From Raphanus sativus (lineage: Eukaryota; Streptophyta; Magnoliopsida; Brassicales; Brassicaceae), in assembly GCF_000801105.2 (NCBI RefSeq), contig NC_079511.1, forward strand, positions 16,267,792-16,331,791: 64,000 nucleotides of DNA, given 5' to 3'. Positions within the stretch are counted from its first letter, which is position 1; each line of letters begins with the position of its first letter. Below the pieces are notes generated by a model that saw nothing but the letters and a program-made list of their open reading frames with translations, was not told the DNA's origin and did no database searches. Shown here piece after piece: positions 1-12,462 of the stretch. A program made the translations under genes and the position numbers.

Positions 1-565
1 TCATTTTCCATATTTAGTATCTTTAAAAAAAATAAACGAGATATTTTCAAGTTATATTATGTTTTTAAAATATTTTTAAAAAAATAATATATAGTAGTTG
101 CAAAAAATATTTTCTTTTAAAAAATACCATCAGCAAAACACTAAACCCCTAAATCCTAAATCTTTAGTAAACTCTAAACCCTTGGTAAACCTTAAACCCT
201 TGGAGACATCCTAAATCCTTAAATCTTTTCAAAATATTTTTTAACACATTCAGCAAAACACTTAACCATAACCCCTAAATACTAAACTATAAACCTTTAG
301 ATAAACTCTAAACACTTAGATAAATCTTAAACCATATAATTTATGATTCATCCAAGAGTTTATGATTACCCAAAGGTTTAGGATTTACCCAAAAGTTTAG
401 GGTTTGTGATTTAGGGTTCAGTGTTTTGCTGACAGTAATAATTTTTCTTTTTAAAGTTTTTGTTGCAACTACTATTATTTTTTATTTATTGTTATCTTTT
501 AATTTTAAAAATATAATATAACTTGACAATATCTTTTTTTTAAAGACACTGAATACGAAATAACG
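1..565. mobile_element. Long-inverted-repeat MITE/MULE-like element, left end at or beyond window edge
   Basis: The first ~170 bases, read on the opposite strand, closely match bases ~395-565. Shared blocks in order are a TATC/GTC plus A-run motif, a CAAGTTATATTAT block, a TAGTAGTTGCAA block and a CAGCAAAACACT block followed by AAACCCTAAA-type sequence. The middle is A+T-rich with repeats of a 'taaaccctt' word. Long inverted repeats and no coding capacity suggest a non-autonomous Mutator-like or foldback element. The inverted match still holds at base 1, so the true left end and any target duplication are outside or right at the edge. Confidence 0.6.
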
Positions 566-755
566 AAAAGAATATGAAATAACTAAATTTTATTGGTTGG
601 TGAACCTAAATGTTCACCATATAGAGAATGAACCTAAGAATTACTCTATATATATGTTCATTCTAGAGGGTGAACTCATGAATTATTCTATATATAATGT
701 TAATCTTTACAATTTGAGATTTCACTTGTTAACTATACAGTCTTTTTAAGTATTA
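566..755. other. Gene-free spacer with a short imperfect inverted repeat
   Basis: No coding sequence seen. Around 597-700 the motif GGTGAAC and its complement GTTCACC recur with TATATA stretches between, which looks like the remains of another small MITE. Nothing more can be supported. Confidence 0.3.
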
Positions 756-1437
756 CAGCATCTCCAAAAGACACTCTATAACTTCATATTTGAAGTTTTT
801 TGTTCTCCAAAAGAAAACTTCCAAACTTCAAATTTAAAGTTTTTAGTAGTGAAAATTTAAATATAGAGGGTCACTACTCAAAACTTCAAATTTGAAGTTT
901 TCCTTTTTATTTGCATTTTGGTCCTTACAATTACATACTACATTTATGATTCTTAGATATTTTGTTGTTTATCATTTTAATCTTTAAAAAATCATATCTC
1001 ATAATATTTCATATTTGTTTTTATAAATTTAAGTTTTACACATAAAACTAAATAAAAAACTTAAAATAAGAAGTTTTAAGGCTTAAAAATACCTTTGACT
1101 TCATATATAAAGTTTAAAAACATCTTTAAACTTCAAATATGATTTTTTGCAAGTTTCAAAATAGAGTGTCTTTTTCTTGTAGTTTAATATTTAGTTATAT
1201 ATTTATATTTATAATTTATATATTTACTGTAAGATTTAATTAATTAATATCAATGTGATATTTTTATATATGTGCTAGTTATTTTTATATTAACTATAAA
1301 AAATACAGGGACCATAGTGTAAAATATAAATAATTTTAAAGTTATATTTGAAATTTTGCTTTTGAAAAAGAACACTTTAAAACTTCAAATTTAGAGTTTT
1401 GAAAACTCTAAAATAGAGAGTTTTTTTGGAGATGTTC
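756..1437. mobile_element. PIF/Harbinger-like MITE with TTA target duplication
   Basis: The left end CAGCATCTCCAAAAGAC and the complement of the right end, GAACATCTCCAAAAAAAC, form terminal inverted repeats. Both sides are flanked by TTA (753-755 and 1438-1440), the target duplication typical of PIF/Harbinger elements. The interior is built from many alternating copies of an 'aacttcaaatttgaagtt'-type palindrome. No transposase is present, so it is non-autonomous. The CATCTCCAA end is a very common Brassicaceae MITE signature. Confidence 0.65.
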
Positions 1438-1440
1438 TTA

Positions 1441-1811
1441 GCTGCACAATAATGACAAAAAATGCATATATTACTTTTGTTTTTAGGTGCATGTGTAGTT
1501 TTACGTTGTTTTCTTTCCCTGGTCATTTTTAATGTAAAACTTTCTTTAATGAAGTTTGTACTTTACGAGATCTGTTAAAATTAATGACTAGTGGTTAAAA
1601 TAACTATAGCAAAGTCCTAATGGATCCAAAGTTATAGCAAAGTCCTAATAAAGTCAGTAGTTGAGGAGTAAACAAAGCTACACACTAATGGATCCAAAGT
1701 TAACCAAGTCAATACTACATTGAAATCAGCATTTCCTTCTTTCAACACCACTTTCATTAAATCATTGGAATAATTAGGTGGTACCCATTTAAGTCACCCG
1801 CCAAAAAAGCA
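1441..1811. other. Gene-free spacer
   Basis: A+T-rich sequence with a short local duplication of a 'ggatccaaagttatagcaaagtcctaat'-like phrase near 1620-1700 (only partly repeated). No gene or clear transposon end seen. Confidence 0.3.
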
Positions 1812-1813
1812 TA

Positions 1814-2019
1814 CTCCCTCTGTTTCATTTTATTTGTGGTTTTAGGTTTATGTATACGGATTAAAAAAATATATGATTTTGTATATTTTTAAAATAAAAA
1901 CACAATTACATATAAATCTAACCATATTTTAATCAATAGAAAATAAATAGAGAATCTTTTTAATATATTTTGCGTTGAAACTCTAAAACGACACTTATTT
2001 TGAAACAAATTTTTTTTCC
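1814..2019. mobile_element. Stowaway (Tc1/mariner)-like MITE
   Basis: It begins TA-CTCCCTCTGTTTCATTTT, the hallmark start of plant Stowaway elements. Near the right end the complement of 'GTTTCAAAATAAGTGTCG' followed by TTTTAGAG mirrors the left arm. TA dinucleotides flank both ends. The extreme right terminus has decayed to a T-run, so the right boundary is approximate. About 200 bp, no coding capacity. Confidence 0.6.
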
Positions 2020-2587
2020 TACAACGACAATTAAATCGACACTTACACGATCAAATATGTATCACACTACTTTTAGTGGGAATTGAAGTTTCTGGATAAT
2101 CACACAAACACAAAAAAAAACAGAAAAGATGGACAAAATTGCACATAGGCTCTTTTTATCGATTATAATGCGTAAAAACGTACAAGTTACTAAATAGTTT
2201 TTTGAGATTCGTCTGAACAATTAAGAACAACAAAACAAGGCAAAAATTCTGCGAACTTAGTTCGTTAAACTAATGGCTCAGCATACGGTCGATTGAAAAA
2301 CTTGTTCATGAGATCTGTTCTTGGATCTATCAAAGAATTTCTGGAGATAACATCTTCAAGATAATTTTTTGAGAGATAAATTTAATCGAATCTTACAAAG
2401 AAATAAGAAAAAGCTCTATATTAATTATCAAAAATGTTTCGTTATGTGAGCTTTAGTTCTTCTTATATAGTAATTCCAAAACCATGAATCAGCTATGAAT
2501 AGGAATATAATTTCAAAGTTTAACTATCTTAGAAAAACATATAAAAATAAATAATGAAAATGTTAATGAATATTATTTGAATAGGAT

Positions 2588-4609
2588 TCAACCACAAATC
2601 AGAAGGGACGTCTGGTAGACTATACTTTGATAAATACCGGATATTGAAGATGAAATTGTGATGTCTGTAGGTAACTCGATACGGTATATATTGATCTTTG
2701 AAGCAACACGGACTGGTCCTATGTTCTTTGATTTGAGATTGTTATAAGCCAGAGCTGGCATACGATCTCTTGTAAGATGAACCCAAACCAAATATTCTTC
2801 ATTGAAGACCAAACAACGTCGATGAGAATCAGCTGTGGTCTTGTGTTTGGAAGCAGACACTTGCAGTTGTTATGTCGTCTTGGCATGTGTTTCGAGAATG
2901 GTGTCAATAAATATGGACGCATCACCATTTGTACGAGTGTGATACAGAAGAGTATATAAGTTGATGGAGCATGGGGAAAATCCCATAAATAACTTGAAAA
3001 GGACTGAAATCGGAGCTGCGATCGACCGCACGATTGTGAGCGAATTCGACTTGAGCTAGTCGTGCATCCCATTTTTTGACCACATCTCCAACCAGACAAC
3101 ATAAGAGATTTCCAAGGGATCTATTAGCAACCTCCGTCTTCCCATCCGTTTATGGGTGATAAGCTAAACTCATATCCAAACTAGTGTCAAGAAACTCCGA
3201 ACGCAAAAAGTGACCAAGGAAGTGTTACCGCGATCAGAAACGATGGACGATGGGAGGCCATGTAGATGATAAACTTCTCAAAAATAGAATGGCCACTTGG
3301 AGAGAATTCGTCGTCTTCTTACATGGGATAAAACTCATATCCAAACTAGTGTCAAGAAACTCCGAACGCAAAAAGTGACCAAGGAAGTGTGAAGGCGATC
3401 AGAAATGATGGATGATGGGATGCCATGTAGATGACAAACTTCTCAAAAATAGAATGGCCACATGGAGAGAATTCGTCGTCTTCTTACATGGGACAAAACT
3501 GACTATTTATGAAAATTGATTGACTACCGCAAAGATAGATACAAAGCCTTTTTGAGTTTGTGGTAGCCCAAGCACAAAATCCATGCTTATATCCGTCCAC
3601 GACTGAGTTAAATTGGTAGATGCATGTACAATCCCGCGTTAGATGTATGTCCTTTTGAATGTTGCCATCTAAGAAAATGCTCGACAAAGCGTTCAACATC
3701 ACACCTCAAAGAAGGCCAGAAGTAAAATGTAGAGAGCACTTGTAACATCCTATCACGGTCAATATGTCCTTCACAATGCAATTCAGAAATCAACTTGAGA
3801 CGTAATCTACAGTCAGGTACACAAACAGCCTGTTTTCTCGAAATAAAAAACCATCGCAAGGAATATAAAGTGACAGTTCAGCAAAGATCTTTCCGAAGAA
3901 AGGATAAGTCTTCTACATGTCGACAAATTATCTGAATCCAGGTACCATCATATGCATTGTTGTGAGCAGGGAGTGTCTTCGGCTTAACGCGTCAGCGACA
4001 TGGTTGGATAAACCCAACGTGTGTTTGATAACGAATGTAAATTGTTGCAGATATGCAATCCAAGAAGCAAGTCAAGATGAAACCTTGAATTGTGTACTGA
4101 GATCCTTTAAAGCATCATGGTTTGTGTACAGAACAAATTTCCGGTTAAAGAAATAATGACGCCAATGCTTAATTTCTTGGACAATGGCATATAACTCAAT
4201 GTCGTAAGTACTGTAGCGAAGAGAAGAGTTTGATAATTTCTCACTAAGGAAACCAATAAACCGGTTTTGTTGACTTAAACCACTCTTATACTCGTTTTAT
4301 CCGTATGAAACTCAACCCGGTCGAGTAAATCATCAAGTCTAAGAATAGGAAAAGATAGCGCACTGGTATTTTGTTAATAGCTCTGCTATCGACACCCATC
4401 CTCCGTGTTCCATATTTCTTAGGAATGAGCAATGCAGGAACGGGACACCAAATTAGACTTGCGTAAGAATTTTTGGACAAAAGGTCTACCACTTGACGAA
4501 AAAGTTCTTCATGTTCTGCAGGGCTCATGCGATAGTTAAACCGAAAGTTGTAGTACTTATACTTGTCGATCAATACAACTTTTAACGTACATGTTAACTC
4601 ATCAAACAA
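2588..4609 (-). mobile_element. Ty3/gypsy polyprotein relic
   Basis: Minus-strand translation gives degraded pieces of a Ty3/gypsy polyprotein in the right order. Around 4609-4370 there is reverse-transcriptase sequence with the 'FRYNYRMSPAEHEE'-like stretch, an L-x-K-stretch and a 'P-x-LLIPKK-G-x-RRMGVDSRAINK' motif. Around 3860-3608 is the integrase zinc-finger region (ELHCEGH, then F-W-PSLR, with the usual second half altered). At 2860-2588 is a C-terminal stretch (LVWVHLTRDR) matching the end of the integrase domain. Many stops and frameshifts separate them, and no LTRs were found. A 165-bp internal duplication is listed separately. Confidence 0.75.
3166..3495. repeat. 165-bp tandem duplication inside the gypsy relic
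   Basis: Two head-to-tail copies, about 3166-3330 and 3331-3495. Each begins 'aaactcatatccaaactag' and ends just after 'cttcttacatggga'. They differ by a handful of substitutions and small indels, so the duplication is old but younger than the element. Confidence 0.8.
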
Positions 4610-4779
4610 GCTGGTATATCAGCTTGTTTGATGAATGATCCATCTAATTGGGTAAATACATGACTTTACTACACTGCAAATGTTGTTGCTCATCCAACTC
4701 GAGCAGTGTGTTCTTTTGAGCATTTTACTATTGAGCATCAAGTGTTCATGAGTAGTTTAAATGAAGAGAGTATATTAAG

Positions 4780-6298
4780 ATCTTATGAATAGGTTATGCA
4801 ACACAAGGTCTGGAAAGAATAAGCAGGAGATGAGCCAGATGCAATGATAAAGAATGACAATTGGTATGAGAGTGTGCTACCTAAAGGAAGAAGGTTGTGA
4901 CAAATAGATGGATTTTTATTATCAAATATCTTGCAAACAGAAAGGTTGAAAAAGCGCAAGTCTAGACTAGTAGCAAGAATTTTTACATAGATATATGGAG
5001 AAAACTATATTGATATTCTTGTTCATTTGGCTAAACTTCATACAATAAAATTGTCTTATCTCTTTCTGTGAATTTTGAATGGGATTTTTGGTAAATAAAT
5101 GTGAAAAATGGTTTCTTGTAAGGTGAACTTGAAGATGGAGTATATATGCACCGTCCACCTGGCCTTGAGCATCTGGTAAAGCAAGAGAATGTTATGAGGT
5201 TAAAGAAGACAATTTATGGTCTTAAATTATAATCAAGAGCATAGTACAACAAACTTAGTAAAACTTTGAATGGGCGTGGCTTTAGAAATTCTGAGCTTGA
5301 CAATACTCTCTCCACACTATATGTACCCTTGGGTATCATTGTCCTTCTTGTTTATGTTGATGATATCATCATAACAGGAAGTGACAAGGCTTTTTCAAAT
5401 CTGTGTTTGATATTAAGGATTTGTGTGAACTTAAGTTCTTCCTTAGGATTGAGGTTTGTACATTAAAGGAATGATTATTCCTGTCCTAAAGGAAGTAAAC
5501 ACATGACTTGTTGAAATATGTAGGTAAACTTGGAGGAAAATATGCAAAAACACCTCTTAAAGATGGCTACAAGGTTTTATTTGAGGGGGAGATTGAAGAT
5601 AATTAGCTATTTGAAAATGTTAAACTCTATAGGAGGTTGGTTGGAAAACGTATCTATTTGACTAACATAAGGCCAAATATCTATTTTCTGTTAATAAAGT
5701 TAGGCAACATATACAATCTCCAAAGATGTATCATTAGAACATGTTGGACGGGATATTGAGATACTTGAATGGATCGTCTGGTCAACGTGTTTGGATGAGA
5801 TGCAATGAAAGTTCAAAGATTGTTGGCTACTGTGATGTTGATTGGACATGTGATAGAGTGGACACGAGGTCAACCACATGCTACTGTACCTTCATATGAG
5901 GTAATCTGGTTACTTGGAAAAGCAAAAAAGCAGAATATTGTGTCTTTTTCAAGTGCTGAAACTGAGTAGAATGCAATGAGAAAGCCTTCAAAAAGTTGGT
6001 ATGGATCAAGGTACTTCTCAAGGATCTGGGCAATGAATCCGAGACTCAAAATACCGTTCATTGTGACAACCAAGCTGCTATCCACATTACTTCAAATTCA
6101 ATGTTCCATGAAAAGACCGAATACATAAAGGTCGATTGTCACAAGGTCAGACAGTTGATGGTTCAAGGAGTTATTTTTCCATGCTACACAAGAAGTGAAG
6201 ATAACCTAGCAGATGTGTTTACAAAAGCAGCAAGGTGGAACACAATTGAATATATTCATACAAGATTGAGACTCATTGATCTTTCTCAGCCATAGTCC
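4780..6298 (+). mobile_element. Ty1/copia polyprotein relic (RT and RNase H)
   Basis: Plus-strand translation shows copia reverse transcriptase in pieces: the W-x-F-x-IKY region near 4905, the 'MHRPPGLEHL' region near 5143, IYGLK at ~5212, and LVYVDDIIITGSD at 5350-5385, which is the catalytic YVDD motif. RNase H follows, with CDNQAAIHI at ~6063 and the HEKTEYI/DCHKVR block near 6108-6150, then DNLADVFTK at ~6200. Several stops and frameshifts break it. gag, protease and integrase are not recognisable upstream. Strand is opposite to the adjacent gypsy relic, so these are two separate insertions. Confidence 0.8.
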
Positions 6299-6432
6299 TC
6301 TAATAACAAAGTCTCGACTATTTTTCTCTTGTAATGTTTTGTCCCCGTTTGGTGAGTTCCTAGGTTTTTAATGAGTGAGGTCTTCATGGTTTCCAAGTTT
6401 TACTAGTTCATTTGTACAGGTTTTAGGGGGAG

Positions 6433-6611
6433 TGTTAAAGAAGAAATTAATTATGCATATTTTAGGAACAAAAGCCTTTTGCATGTTCATCATTTATTGC
6501 CCAGGAAATATTGTACTTTGCATATTCAGCATTTATTATATGTTCTCTAGAGGCTCTTCTTGTAAGTTGTATAAATATGTTGTATATTCTGAATAATAAA
6601 GTAGTGATAAT

Positions 6612-6686
<75 letters not shown>

Positions 6687-6727
6687 GTTCTTTATTATTC
6701 TGCAAGTTTATTCTATAATTCTAATCA
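6433..6727 (+). mobile_element. Candidate 3' LTR of the copia relic
   Basis: A purine tract (TTTTAGGGGGAG) follows the copia RNase H region and is followed directly by TGTTAAAG, a typical plant LTR start. A matching LTR end (TCTAATCA) comes at 6727. An AATAAA-like signal (GAATAATAAAG) precedes the CT tract. No second copy of this LTR exists in the window, so this cannot be proven. Confidence 0.4.
6614..6683. repeat. (CT)n microsatellite
   Basis: About 35 uninterrupted CT dinucleotides. It creates artefactual poly-Ser-Leu reading frames on the + strand. Confidence 0.95.
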
Positions 6728-7530
6728 AATTCTCACACCAGCTCAGTCATGCAACATGGCAGTGTGTCCAACCATGAGTGTCAATCGATATCAGGTGGTG
6801 TCGATCGAAGCTAGCCTTTGGTGAAGTCTGCAGATTTTTTTTCTTTAAGGTGTTGATCGATGCCAGTAGGGTGTCGACACACCAAGCTTCAATGTCGAGT
6901 CTGCAGTGTCGAGAAGACAACTCGATGTTTCATTGATTTTAAGGGGTATCGACTGACACCAAGAGATTGTGCCGATCGACACTGAGCTCGGATTACTGAT
7001 TACACTTTCGTTCATTGCGTTCAGATCTTCAGATCCACACTCTTCATTACCCTCTACCATAATGGGGTTGACAAACAAGGAGTTGGATTTGGTCTACAGT
7101 GAACCAAGTGAAAAATTCTCACACCATCTCAGTCATGCAACATGGCAGTGTGACCAAACATGAGTGTCGATCGATATCAGGTGGGTGTCGATCGAAGCTA
7201 GCCTTTGGTGAAGTCTCCAGATTTCGAGTCTGCAGTGTCGAGAAGACAACTCGATGTTTCATTGATTTTAAGGGGTATCGACTGACACCAAGAGATTGTG
7301 CCGATCGACACTGAGCTCGGATCACTGATTACACTTTCGTATATTGCGTTCAGATCTTCACTGTTCATTACCCTCTACCATAATGGGGTTGACAAACAAG
7401 GAGTTGGATTTGGTCTACAGTGAACCAAGTGAAAAATTCTCACACCATCTCAGTCATACAATATGGCAGTGTGCCCAAACATGAGTGTCGATCGACGCTA
7501 GCTTTTGGTGAAGTCTCTCAAATAGGTGAT
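6728..7530. repeat. Three-copy tandem repeat with GTCGATCGA motifs
   Basis: Copies start near 6732, 7119 and 7438, each opening 'ctcacacca(g/t)ctcagtcat' followed by 'caa(c/t)atggcagtgtg' and 'atgagtgtc(a/g)atcga'. The first two spacings are about 387 and 319 bp; the third copy is cut short and runs into other sequence. GTCGATCGA/CGACAC phrases recur throughout. Similar motif-rich noncoding sequence occurs in Brassicaceae Athila-type retroelements, and the same phrases reappear at 8340-8375 and 12580. Confidence 0.7.
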
Positions 7531-7539
7531 GCTTTAGTT

Positions 7540-9800
7540 CTCCATCTGATGGACATACAAATATAATGAAATTCGTTCCTACTACTTGAGAGAGCCTTTA
7601 TGGCTATTGTAGGGAGCAGTTTGCGACATGCATATGAATAAGTTGTGTCTGACATTCATTGATAAGAATGTTTTCTATGACTATGGGTTTTAGATATATC
7701 ATGAAAGGTCATGCACATGGGTTATCAGGGAGACTCATTGATATATCAAAATATGATATGGCTGATATTCTTGTGATGCCTGCTAGTGTAGGAAGTGAAT
7801 ATTTTGGGTTTGAAGAAGATAAAAGACCCTTTCCTAGGATCAGAAACACCACTATGAATCACAAAGACTACTGCTATCAGATTTCATCAGAACCAGTGAA
7901 AAGAAGAGAATTCAACATCATGATGGATCAGATTACACATATATTCATCTTAGTGAAAAAAATCGAAGCAGTGTGTGACCATGTGGAAATGCTGGAAAAT
8001 CAGGTGCATAACATTAGTGCTACAGTGCAGAGGCAACAAGAACAGTAACGAGAGGAGATGGAAGCCATAAGAAGCTTTGTGAACACCTGGTTCGAGATGA
8101 GCAGAGAAGATGTTGAGAGTTGGTTCCCAACAAGTTCTCATTTACCTCCAAACTAGCCCAAAATCTCCAAGGTCAAGTTAAAAACTATAAACAAGCACTG
8201 AATGGAAGACAACCCATTAATAAATTTTAAATTCTGTTTTACTTTCATTTATTACTTATATTTATTTATTTAGGAAAAATCTGAGGAAGCCAAGCCTGAA
8301 CAGGCATTGACTGACACCTGATTAATCGCTCGATAGCTTATCATGAGCATCGATCGCTACTTTACGGTGTCGATCGGCAGTCTCACCAGAAGGCAGGTAC
8401 GGCCGTTTCTCCTTGTTACATATGTTTTATTTATTTAACAATCTTCGACTGTATAACACAGGGACAATGTTGTTTAAGTCTGGGAGATGTAATTACTAAT
8501 ATTGTGTTTTGTTTTGAATGTCAATTTAAATTGTTTTAGTGAGTCAAAATAGATTCAGTTGGAGATGATGAACTTTTTCAATTTTAGTTATTACCTAACC
8601 ACTCTCGAGCATCATTCTTTGAGGTTATTGACTGTTGGGTTTACTCAATGGAAACACCAAAGTGGATTATCTGCTAGTAACATCAATGCTTGCTGAAAAT
8701 GTCTAAAGTAACCAAAGCTAATTTCCAACCTAATTCAACATCAATTGCTTATTTGGGGCTTGGTATCCATTGAACAGATTTCTCCTGCAAGTCTGGAAGG
8801 TAAAATTTTGTGTGTTTCTGGTTCCCCCTTTCTAGACTCTTTCGATATAAAAGATTGATATGATTTTCTGAGATTTAGAGGGATAGGAGAATTTTCAGCG
8901 ACCCTGTTAATTTACTTCAATGGAATGATCACACATCGTTGAAAGCGAGAGATAGGAAAATATCTTGTGACCCGTTATTCGCCTACATCTTTGTCAGAAA
9001 ATAAAAACAAATCAAAAAAAGAGAAAAGAAAAGAAGAGAGAGAAATCGACGATATGGGAAAAAATAAAGAGGAAAGCAACCAGAGAAAACTACATGTATA
9101 TTCAAACACTTGCTTGAGTAAGAGTCCATGTGTTCAGTGATCGATACTCCCAAGATAAAGCCTACACATTTGTTGTAGTAATGAGGTCAGTAGAGGGGTA
9201 TGTGAGGAGCTATTTTTTAAGCTATGGGATGGAAAGTATGGTTGATAAGCTGAGGTCAGGTACGTGTAAGTGCCTCTAAAGTTGGCACTGATTCGATGTG
9301 GCTTGCAACATTGCAGAGGTGATGGTAATAGTTTTAAACAAAGGTGAATCCATGTGATTTTCAAACCTCTTTCACACGACTATTCTATGTTTTTCTTGAG
9401 GGAAAGAAAATGATAAGATTGGGAGAGCTGATATACTATATATTTTACTGGTTTTTAGCCATAGTATAAGTCTTATTTAAAATCTTTTTATTATGTTTCG
9501 AGTCTGTTTAGATTTTTTTCAGGTCTATGTGTGTTTTTGAGCATTTTGGAGAATATGAAGCCATTTGGAGAATATGGAGCCATTTCGAGCATAAAGATGA
9601 GGAAACTTGTAGCAGTTTAAGAAATCAGAAGTTAAACTGATTTTTGGAAAGAATGTCGACCGACACCGACGCAAGTAAATGGGCTGACTATATTTTGAAA
9701 TCAAGTTTGGCTAGAAGTCTCCACATATTACAAGATTGCTGATGGCCGACTTTATACCTAGTATTTATGTTAAGCCATTGTTTAGGCAAATACACATTCA
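7540..9800 (+). mobile_element. Athila-like (Ty3) retroelement relic, non-pol part
   Basis: An open stretch at 7659-8048 (129 residues) contains 'DMADILVMPASVGSEYFGFE' and ends in a heptad-rich segment (HVEMLENQVHNI), and resembles the Athila ORF1-type products of Brassicaceae. After it come noncoding landmarks of such elements: 'acagggacaatgttgtttaa' then 'gtctgggagatg' near 8457, the purine-rich block near 9010-9040, and GTCGATCG motifs. No polymerase is seen. The family call is by pattern only. Confidence 0.45.
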
Positions 9801-9819
9801 TAGAGCTTTATTAGCTATG

Positions 9820-10624
9820 TTGCATGGAAACTTGGTTGAAAGTCCGTTTCACGTTTCGGAAACGTTTCGGAATCAGAATCTCTCAGAAACTCGCCGAAAC
9901 TCATTCGAAACTCGTTTTTAAAAAAATTCAATTTGGAAACTTAATGAAAACTTGCGTTTCTATTTTGGAAACTCGCAATTGTGTTTGGAAACATGTAAGA
10001 AACTATTTTTTATTTTAGATTTTTTATAAATAATTAATAAATATAAAGATCAATTTATTGTTTTAATAAGTTAAAACAAACTAATTGGAAGAGTATAAGC
10101 AGAAGATTTGGTATTTATAATCTTCGTCTTCTACCTAATCAAAGTTTTTCATACAAATATGGTCTCAATCATATGTGAGATGTTGGAGGTGATCAATTTG
10201 TTTCACTAGTTTAGATTAATAAAGACTTGAGTTTGAGTTCCGTGATGAACCTGAGTTGGAAGCGGTACAACAAGGTTAAAGATGAAGTTATTGATCTTTG
10301 ACTTGTAGTTATGATTTTTATCTTTCGTCAACTTATTTAATATTTAAGTATTGAATTTTTGTTATTTTGAATTTTTATATGAATTTGATGTTTAATGATG
10401 ACTATTTTTTTTTCGTATGATTATATAGAACATCTATTTATTTATTTGTAGATATACTAAGCATAATAAAATTGAATTCACATATTAATAACTTATATAT
10501 ATATATATATATATATATTTATAGACGTTTCTAAAACGTTTCCTAGGCAAAAATAATCAAAAATCATGTTTCCACGTTTTGAAACATTTCGTTTCCGCGT
10601 ATTCGTTTTCGATTCCATGCAACC
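9820..10624. mobile_element. GAAAC/GTTTC-rich inverted-repeat element
   Basis: The left end GTTGCATGGAA and right end TTCCATGCAAC form a perfect 11-bp terminal inverted repeat about 805 bp apart. Just inside both ends are many copies of GTTTC/GAAAC words (for example GTTTCGGAAACGTTTCGG at 9855-9872, and GTTTCCACG and AAACATTTCGTTTCC at the right). An (AT)n tract lies at 10496-10519. No coding capacity and no convincing target duplication. It interrupts the Athila-like relic, so it is probably a non-autonomous DNA transposon of unassigned superfamily. Confidence 0.5.
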
Positions 10625-10953
10625 TAGTTTATTAGTCTTAGAAAGTTTTGGAGAGAAGATCAACCTAGTATTTGAACTTTATTATTTCTTCAGAGATTAG
10701 TTTTAGAACTCTAGTAATTCTCACTTTATCTATTTAATGCAATTCATTCAGTTTATGTATGTGTCTTGATTAATTATATCTGAGTAGCTACCTCGTTAGA
10801 TTTAGGGTTTTCTAGGGTTTTGATGAATTTATAAAACATAGAACTGCTAGGGTTATTTAATTGGATACTTCACATAATTGATCTTACTGCTTGTAATCCA
10901 GAGTATCTAACTAGGAGCTTGAACATAGGATAATCGATAACCGTGAGAGTGGG

Positions 10954-12462
10954 TGTTGGGGCAAAATTGGTCATGACAGACTCAATGCCCGAAAATTCCC
11001 GAAAAATATTTGTTCTCTGAAAAAGAAAATAAAAGCACGGGAAGCTAATACTAAATCTTAGTATGAATTCAAAAGAATTGTATTACAAGTCAACGGAAGA
11101 AGAGTTTCCGCGCAAACCAACACCCGAACCAGCAACGTCCAAGTCGCCATTAGGCAAGAAGGACCAACGCCCAACTTGCGTTTCTGTACAAAAGCTTTGT
11201 CGATACACTCTCGACAAAAGTCCCCGTGCTAAAGACTCGAGAAAAATGGGTCACGGAACCAAAAAAGCAGTCCAACTCTCTGAACTGGTGAGTTGGATCA
11301 AGCACCACCCGTTCGGAGAGTTGGATCGAGCGAACCGGCCAACTCGCCCGTTCGGCGAGTTGGACCAGACGCACCGTCCAACCCGCCCGTTCAGCGAGTA
11401 GGACTGAACCTTATGCCTTCCGTTAAACCTCGACGGGTTAATCCCTTGCTTCGTCTCAATCGGAGTTACCATTGGAGCCTTAAAATGAGAACCACAAAAC
11501 TCATTTTCCCGATGAAGTTCATGGTTATCGTATAAATGACATTGGTTAACTTAACACCGCAATTGTCTAAACTATAAAATAAGTGTGAACTTTCTCGTCA
11601 AATCGACGTCGTATAAAGAAACGTTCTTTCGGAGAAATCGTAAAAACATTTGATTCGAAAAACGGCCCAAATAGGCTCTCAGAACACGGCTAAAGACCCA
11701 TTTATGATTTCACTCAAAACTGAGCCCAACAATGCTATGATGGTGTATCTTACTTGCAGAAGGAGGTAAATCTCGCGAAATCGGAAGATAAATGTCAATT
11801 TTCCAAGATAATGATGAAGATAAAGAAGAAAAAGGAATATTTCCGCGAAGCAATAAACTTGACCTAGGGGAAAAAAGGAAAATGGGAACTGACCTAGAAG
11901 GCATATATAAGGGGAGCTAAGGCTAAAGGCGCAGGACAACTTTTTAGACTCTAGAACTCTCTGCACTTAGAAACCCTAGACATTATTTTCGACATGTCTG
12001 TTTCTAGGATTTGCACTCATACTAGACGAACTCGTCCATGCAGTTCGATCTCTTGTTCAATTCTTTCTAACTGAACTACGTTTGGATTGATCTTCGAAAG
12101 GGGTACGTAGGCAGCCTTTTACAAGGTCCAGTCCGAAATCTTTAAAACCTTTTTGTATTTTTTCGTCTTTGTTATCGAGCTGTGTCTCAACTAGGTATAG
12201 GGTTTTGAATGGCTTTAACTGGTCGAAGGCTCTTGCGCCCATAGCTTTTATAACCTTTTGTAATGATCAAAACGCTCTTACGCGGATTCGAAATAAATAC
12301 CTACTTTTTTCTAAACTCGATTTATTGTCTTCACATATTTTCTGCGTTTATTTGGTTACTTGTTGTTGGCTCTCGCAGAGAATCCGGTACCTCATGGGAA
12401 AGTTATGGTTTCCTGGCTTTCCTCCGACTACAAAATCGACGGTGTGAATTTCGGTTTCCACA
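10954..12462. mobile_element. Solo LTR, 1509 bp, with 5-bp target duplication
   Basis: The sequence starts TGTTGGGGCAAAATTGG and ends GGTTTCCACA, and is flanked on both sides by GTGGG (10949-10953 and 12463-12467). TG...CA termini, a perfect 5-bp duplication and ~1.5-kb length without internal coding sequence are what an unequal-recombination solo LTR leaves. Length and start resemble Ty3 Athila/Tat-type LTRs. Flanking sequence on both sides is old gypsy-like noncoding DNA that would read continuously without it. A TATATAAGG at 11904-11912 is a plausible LTR promoter TATA box. Orientation is not certain. Confidence 0.8.
11300..11402. repeat. Short GC-rich tandem repeats inside the solo LTR
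   Basis: The unit CCCGTTCGG(A/C)GAGTTGGA with variants occurs about three times, interleaved with CCAACTCG/CCAACCCG complements, so the region can also fold. GC content is far above the surroundings. It yields spurious open frames on both strands. Confidence 0.65.

Noticed and set aside
11063..11535. Overlapping open frames on both strands within the solo LTR
   Set aside because: Created by GC-rich short repeats; LTRs do not normally encode protein and nothing is recognisable.
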